A stretch of 25,833 nt of DNA from the NCBI GenBank assembly GCA_900544705.1, contig UQWH01000025.1, forward strand, positions 1-25,833. The letters are read 5' to 3'. This DNA comes from an uncultured Eubacteriales bacterium. Its GTDB lineage: Bacteria > Bacillota > Clostridia > Oscillospirales > Oscillospiraceae. The number at the start of each line of letters is the position of its first letter. Within the stretch, counting starts at the first letter, position 1. The position numbers and the translations under genes are program-made. This document shows, piece after piece, positions 21,691 to 25,833 of this stretch. The notes beneath the pieces were generated by a model that made no database searches, had not been told where the DNA came from, and saw only the letters and a list, made by a program, of their open reading frames with translations.

Positions 21691-21719
21691 TTACGCGGAT
21701 CGACAGCAAGGAGGCTGTG

Positions 21720-23279
21720 ATGGAAGAACAGTATGAATACGTCCTTTCCATGCAAAACATCACCAAGGTCTATAAGGACGGCTTTGTAGCAAATAAGAAT
21801 ATTGATTTCTCTGTCCGTAAAGGAGATATCCACGGTCTGGTCGGCGAGAACGGCGCGGGCAAAAGCACGCTGATGAAGGTCCTGTTCGGCCAGGAGCAGC
21901 CGGAAAGCGGTAAGATCTTTTACAAGGGGAAAGAAGTCAACATCAGCAGCCCCCTTGCTGCTTTGAAGCTCGGCATCGGGATGGTGCACCAGCATTTTAT
22001 GCTGGTGCCCTCCCTGACCGTTGCCGAAAACATGGTGTTTGGCATTGAACCGACGAAATGCGGCATTTTCAATTACAAGCAGGCCGCAAAAATGACCCGC
22101 GAGGTGTCCAAGAAATTCGGCCTTGACGTGGACCCGGATATGAAGGTCCGCGACCTCTACGTCGGCCAGAAGCAGCGCGTGGAGATTTTGAAAATGCTCC
22201 TGCGCAACGTCGAGGTGCTGATCCTCGACGAACCGACTGCGGTTTTGACCCCGCAGGAAACTGAGGAGCTGTTCGCGCAACTCATCAACCTCAAAAAAGA
22301 GGGCTATACCATCGTCTTTATTTCCCATAAGCTCAACGAGATCAAGCAGATCTGCGACCGCCTGACCGTTCTGCGTGACGGCCACTCCATCCAGACGGTG
22401 GATGTCGACAGCGTGACGGAGCAGGACATTTCCCAGATGATGGTCGGCAGAAACGCCATCAACTCTCTGAAAAAGACACCTGCGCACCCGGCCGAGGCGC
22501 GCTTACAGGTGCAGGAGCTGAACTACTACAACAACTTCGGCAAGCAGGTTCTGACGGATGTTTCCTTCAGTGTGCGCGGTGGTGAGATCCTTGGCATTGC
22601 CGGCATCGAGGGTAACGGTCAGCGCGAGATCTCCGAGATGATCGCCGGCATGGACAAAATTCAGAGCGGCGAGATTCTCATCAACGGCAAGACCGTGAAG
22701 GGACATACCATCCGCGAGATCCGCCAGATGGGCGTGGCGCACGTGTCCGAGGACAGAATGACCTACGGCATCGCAGCGGACGCCAGCATCGAGTACAACA
22801 TCATTTCGGACCGTTATTACGAAAAAGACTATCAGAAATGCCACCTTCTGCGCCGCAAGGCCATCCGCAAGCTCTCCGACGGCCTCATCCGCAGCTTCAC
22901 GGTCAAGTGCGACGGAAGCACGGCAGCGGTCAAGACGCTTTCGGGCGGAAATATCCAGAAGGTCGTCGCTGCACGCGAGTTCTCCAGCCGCCCGCAGGTC
23001 ATGGTCGCAAACCAGCCGACGCGCGGCATCGACGTCGGTGCGAGCGAGCTGATCCGCACGAAGCTCATCGACCTGCGCGACGACGGCGCGGCGGTGCTTC
23101 TGATCTCTGCCGACATCACGGAGCTGCGCGAGGTGAGCGACAGCCTGATCGTGCTGTGCGGCGGACGTATTGTTGCATATTTTGAATCTCTGGAGAATGT
23201 TACGGAAACGGAACTGGGCGAGTATATGCTCGGCCTGAAGGAACAGACGCCGGAGCAGATTGCGAGGTGCTGCAGATGA
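21720..23279 (+). CDS. Nucleoside ABC transporter ATPase (NupO/RbsA type, two nucleotide-binding domains)
   Basis: 519 residues from ATG 21720; AAGGAGG ends five bases upstream, and a GTG one codon earlier is less well placed. First ATP domain about 7-240: Walker A GENGAGKST (42-50), the RbsA-type signature 'LYVGQKQRVEIL', Walker B 'VLILDEPTAVLTPQE', and 'IVFISHKLNEI'. The second domain, from about 260, has the degenerate Walker A 'GIEGNGQREI', signature 'LSGGNIQKV' and 'NQPTRGIDVGA'. This pattern belongs to the sugar/nucleoside ATPases that power BMP systems. The Shine-Dalgarno lies in the loop of a 5-bp hairpin (ACAGC/GCTGT), which may tune expression relative to the binding protein. Its stop overlaps the first permease start by 4 bases. 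Confidence 0.96.
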   Translation: MEEQYEYVLSMQNITKVYKDGFVANKNIDFSVRKGDIHGLVGENGAGKSTLMKVLFGQEQPESGKIFYKGKEVNISSPLAALKLGIGMVHQHFMLVPSLTVAENMVFGIEPTKCGIFNYKQAAKMTREVSKKFGLDVDPDMKVRDLYVGQKQRVEILKMLLRNVEVLILDEPTAVLTPQETEELFAQLINLKKEGYTIVFISHKLNEIKQICDRLTVLRDGHSIQTVDVDSVTEQDISQMMVGRNAINSLKKTPAHPAEARLQVQELNYYNNFGKQVLTDVSFSVRGGEILGIAGIEGNGQREISEMIAGMDKIQSGEILINGKTVKGHTIREIRQMGVAHVSEDRMTYGIAADASIEYNIISDRYYEKDYQKCHLLRRKAIRKLSDGLIRSFTVKCDGSTAAVKTLSGGNIQKVVAAREFSSRPQVMVANQPTRGIDVGASELIRTKLIDLRDDGAAVLLISADITELREVSDSLIVLCGGRIVAYFESLENVTETELGEYMLGLKEQTPEQIARCCR

Positions 23280-24355
23280 ATCGTACCAAGAAAATTGAAG
23301 CGGCCTTTTTTGTGATCCGCGACGTGCTGGCCATCGGAATTGCCCTGCTGATCTCCTTTTTGCTGATCTTCGCGGTCAGCGAGGACGCTTTCGGCTCCCT
23401 GAAGCTGTTCCTGGTCGGTCCGGTGCAGACCGTTTCCAGAATGGGCTACATCGCCGAAAAAATGATCCCGCTCCTGTTTACCGGCGTTGGCGTGAGTCTG
23501 ATGTTCCGCTGCCGCCAGGTGAATATGGGCAGTGAGGGTGCGTTCTATCTGGCAGGCGTCGCCGCCACCGCAGCCGCAGTGCTGCTGCCGCTGCCGAATG
23601 TGATTCATCCCATCATCTGCATCGTGATCGGCGGCATCATCGGTGCGCTGGTCTGCGGCCTGACCGCGGTGATGCACACGAAGTTCCATTCCCTGACCAT
23701 CGTGACTTCTCTGATGATCAACTACATCTGCCTGTACCTTGGCCAGTATTTCATCAACCACCAGCTCTGGGATGTCACGACCGGCTATCAGGCCTCCTTC
23801 AAATTCCTTGAAACCGCGCTCCTGCCGAAGCTCTTTACCAAGACCAATATCCATGCGGGTCTGTTCCTCGCCGTGGCGGTCGTGGTCTTCGGCCACATCC
23901 TTCTGGAAAAGAGCACCTTCGGCTACAAACTCAAGCTCGTCGGCATCAACCCGGATTTCTCCCGCTATTCGGGCATCAATGTGACGGCGGTCATCATCGG
24001 CTGCCAGCTGATCGGCGGCGCCCTTGCAGGAATGGGCGGCGCAGTGGAGCAGCTCGGTATGTACAAGCGCTTTGAGTATTCCGGCCTGTCCGGTCACGGC
24101 TTTGACGGCGTGATGATCGCGGTCATCGCGGGCAACAACCCGAAATATGTGCCGATCGCCGCGCTGTTCCTTGCCTATGTCAATGTCGGCGCGGAAACGA
24201 TGGCGCGCATGTCGGACGTCCCGCCGGAGGTCGTCTCCATCGTGCAGTCCGTCATCATCATGTTTGTCGTTGCAGAAAAGTTCCTGGCCAACTGGAAGCA
24301 TAAGGTGATTGCAAAGCAGTCCCTGAAGGACCTTGGAAGAGTGGAGGCGAGATAA
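23276..24355 (+). CDS. Nucleoside ABC transporter permease 1 (NupP type)
   Basis: 359 residues from ATG 23276, which overlaps the ATPase stop (ATGA) and has GAGGTG upstream; a GTG 9 bases earlier is in that site. About nine to ten helices. Typical branched-chain/nucleoside permease parts: 'FRCRQVNMGSEGAFYLAGVAATAAAV' (the conserved N-x-G-xEG motif), 'LMINYICLYLGQYFINHQLWD', 'FGYKLKLVGINPDFSRYSGINV' and 'ALAGMGGAVEQLGMYKRFEYSGLSGHGFDGVMIAVIAGNNP', the EAA-like coupling region and pore half. It forms the membrane pore with the next gene product. Confidence 0.95.
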   Translation: MNRTKKIEAAFFVIRDVLAIGIALLISFLLIFAVSEDAFGSLKLFLVGPVQTVSRMGYIAEKMIPLLFTGVGVSLMFRCRQVNMGSEGAFYLAGVAATAAAVLLPLPNVIHPIICIVIGGIIGALVCGLTAVMHTKFHSLTIVTSLMINYICLYLGQYFINHQLWDVTTGYQASFKFLETALLPKLFTKTNIHAGLFLAVAVVVFGHILLEKSTFGYKLKLVGINPDFSRYSGINVTAVIIGCQLIGGALAGMGGAVEQLGMYKRFEYSGLSGHGFDGVMIAVIAGNNPKYVPIAALFLAYVNVGAETMARMSDVPPEVVSIVQSVIIMFVVAEKFLANWKHKVIAKQSLKDLGRVEAR

Positions 24356-25326
24356 TGGAAAGTGTACTGAAATATATCTTTTCCACGCAGTTCCTCGTTG
24401 CGGTTCTGCGCATGAGCACCCCGCTCATCCTCTGCTCGATGGGCGTTCTGCTCGTCCGCAAATCCGGCATCGTCTGCATCGCGTTTGAATCCATGATGCT
24501 TGCGGCCGCCTTCGGCGGCGTGATCGGCAGCGCCTATGCGCAGAGCCTCACCGTCGGTATTCTCTGCGGCGTTGGCCTGAGCGTGCTGTTCGCGCTGCTG
24601 TTCGGCTACTTCGTTCTGATCCTGAAAGCGAACAATATGCTCGTCAGCCTTGCGCTCAATACGCTCGGCAGCGGCGGCACGGTGTTTATGCTCTATGCGC
24701 TTACCGGCGACCGCGGCAACTCCACGAGCCTTGCGAGCTTGCAGTTCCCGACGGTCAATATCCCCTTCATTCAGGACATCCCGGTGCTGGGCAAGATCCT
24801 CTCCGGCCACAATGTCCTGACCTATGTTGCGCTGCTCAGCGTTCCCGTGATGTTTATCATTCTGATGAAAACTCCGCTGGGGCTGCGCATCCGCGCCGTC
24901 GGTGAAAACGAGGGTGCAGCGGAATCCCTCGGTACCAGTCCGGTCAAGACGCGCTTCATCGCGCTGATCATTGCGGGCGTGTTCGCGGGCTTCGCAGGCA
25001 TGTATATGTCCATGGGCTACGTTTCGGCATTTACAAGAGATATGATTTCCGGCCGTGGCTACATTGCCATCGCCGCGCAGAACCTCGGCGGCTCCATGCC
25101 GGTGCCGACCTTCTTCTGGGCATTGGTGTTCGGCGCGTCCAACGCCATCGCAAACGCATTCCAGGCGATCAATATGCCGCCGGAGTTTTTGCAGATGTTC
25201 CCCTATGTCGCCACCGTCGTCGGCTTGATGCTGGTTGGCATGACGATTAACCGGAAGAAGAAGCGCGAGATGCACGAGATCGCGGAAAGATGCAAAAAAC
25301 TCAAGCTGGAAAAGGAAAGCAGGTAA
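24355..25326 (+). CDS. Nucleoside ABC transporter permease 2 (NupQ type)
   Basis: 323 residues; the A of its ATG is the last base of the preceding stop. About eight to nine helices. 'STPLILCSMGVLLVRKSGIVCIAFESMMLAAAFGGVIGSAYAQS', 'ILKANNMLVSLALNTLGSGGTVFML', 'TPLGLRIRAVGENEGAAESLGTSPVKTRFIALIIAGVFAGFAG' and 'GRGYIAIAAQNLGG' are family landmarks (EAA-like loop at GENEGAAESLG). The C-terminus is a basic, charged tail. It pairs with permease 1. The nucleoside hydrolase gene starts one base after its stop. Confidence 0.95.
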   Translation: MESVLKYIFSTQFLVAVLRMSTPLILCSMGVLLVRKSGIVCIAFESMMLAAAFGGVIGSAYAQSLTVGILCGVGLSVLFALLFGYFVLILKANNMLVSLALNTLGSGGTVFMLYALTGDRGNSTSLASLQFPTVNIPFIQDIPVLGKILSGHNVLTYVALLSVPVMFIILMKTPLGLRIRAVGENEGAAESLGTSPVKTRFIALIIAGVFAGFAGMYMSMGYVSAFTRDMISGRGYIAIAAQNLGGSMPVPTFFWALVFGASNAIANAFQAINMPPEFLQMFPYVATVVGLMLVGMTINRKKKREMHEIAERCKKLKLEKESR

Positions 25327-25327
25327 T

Positions 25328-25833
25328 ATGGCAAAAAGAAAAATCATTATGGACGTCGACACCGGCACGGATGACGCCGTTGCGCTGGTGCTGGCGATTT
25401 TGGGCGGCGAGGTCGAGCTGCTGGGCGTGACCACGGTCAATGGTAATCTGGAGCTTAAGCTTACGACGGACAATACGCTGCGCGTGGTGGAGTGCTGCCG
25501 CCCATACGGGCTGGTGCCGGTCTACAGTGGCTGTGAATATCCACTGGTGTCCACACTCTCTCCCTACAGTGCGCAGTCCCGCAGCCCCATTCCCAAACGC
25601 GAGGGCACAGTCAAGGAATTCGCCATGCACCGCGACCATCTGCCCCTTCCGGAAACCACATTGAAAAAGCAGGACAAGAACGCGGTCGTCTGGCTGATCG
25701 AAACTGTCATGGCCTCCGAGCCGGGCAGCATCAGCCTTGTCGCCCTTGCCCCGCTGACGAATATTGCCGCCGCGATGCGCGCCGAACCGGCCTTTGCAGG
25801 GAGACTGGGCGAGATCGTGCTGATGGGCGGCGG
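25328..25833 (+). CDS. Nucleoside hydrolase, IUNH family (3' end cut by window edge)
   Basis: 168 codons visible, open at the window end. ATG one base after the permease stop, with a modest AGCAGG site. The calcium-binding DxDxGxDD motif is at 9-16 (DVDTGTDD), followed by 'DAVALVLAILGGEVELLGVTTVNGN' and 'ISLVALAPLTNIAAAM'. The visible end 'EIVLMGGG' is the conserved strand before the second part of the active site. The family splits ribonucleosides with water into base and ribose. The loop around 97-115 ('FAMHRDHLPLPETTLKK') differs from the usual 'HGxDGLG' loop, so substrate range is open. As the partner of the transporter it would act in the cytosol on imported nucleosides. The second half, including the active-site His, is outside the window. 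Confidence 0.94.
   Translation, partial: MAKRKIIMDVDTGTDDAVALVLAILGGEVELLGVTTVNGNLELKLTTDNTLRVVECCRPYGLVPVYSGCEYPLVSTLSPYSAQSRSPIPKREGTVKEFAMHRDHLPLPETTLKKQDKNAVVWLIETVMASEPGSISLVALAPLTNIAAAMRAEPAFAGRLGEIVLMGG

Noticed and set aside
21717..21719. GTG start for the ABC ATPase, one codon before the ATG
   Set aside because: The AAGGAGG site is too close to the GTG (two bases). The ATG at 21720 has a normal five-base spacing.
22832..24301. A minus-strand open frame of 489 codons opposite the ABC transporter genes
   Set aside because: Antisense to clear ATPase and permease sequences; His/Asp/Gln-rich, no start signals.

Overview
The window looks like a piece of chromosome from an endospore-forming, GC-rich Clostridia bacterium, probably a gut Oscillospiraceae-type organism. 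This is inferred from the gene content (SpoVAD, SpoVAE, SleC-like cortex-lytic proteins, a PnrA/BMP-type nucleoside transporter, a YibE/F protein) and the codon bias towards G/C. No rRNA, tRNA, CRISPR array, transposase or phage gene was seen.

Left part (1-6012, minus strand): a very large secreted protein, cut off at the window edge. It has a signal peptide, four copies of a beta-rich repeat domain (two almost identical in DNA), a PHP/CehA-type metallohydrolase domain with a full metal-binding set, an amidotransferase-like domain and a C-terminal OB-like domain. An extended -10 promoter and a GAAA-capped hairpin lie in its leader. Divergent to it is a YibE/F membrane protein, followed by a strong terminator.

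Second part (7570-11114, plus strand): a tight three-gene membrane operon. Two multi-pass proteins resembling GT-C glycosyltransferases are followed by a UbiA-family enzyme of the decaprenyl-phosphate phosphoribosyltransferase type. Together they suggest polyprenyl-phosphate-pentose synthesis and its use in a cell-envelope glycan.

Third part (11103-16220, mostly minus strand): a sporulation island. A SleC-like cortex-lytic enzyme appears to be split over three coupled cistrons behind a sigma-K-like promoter. Then come a small helical protein, spoVAD-spoVAE (DPA uptake), and a 35-residue peptide made almost only of Asn and Gln. The last three transcripts carry a CATACT(A/T) box of sigma-G type. 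A plus-strand phosphoribosyltransferase gene with a near-consensus sigma-A promoter and its own terminator sits inside the island.

Fourth part (16340-25833, plus strand): a compact run of ten genes starting with a LacI-family regulator. It continues with an MFS transporter, a nitroreductase, a DeoD-like nucleoside phosphorylase whose catalytic Asp position holds Ser, a second nitroreductase, a BMP lipoprotein, the ABC ATPase, two permeases and a nucleoside hydrolase cut by the window end. This reads as a regulated nucleoside scavenging system. The two flavin enzymes hint at an unusual or modified substrate.
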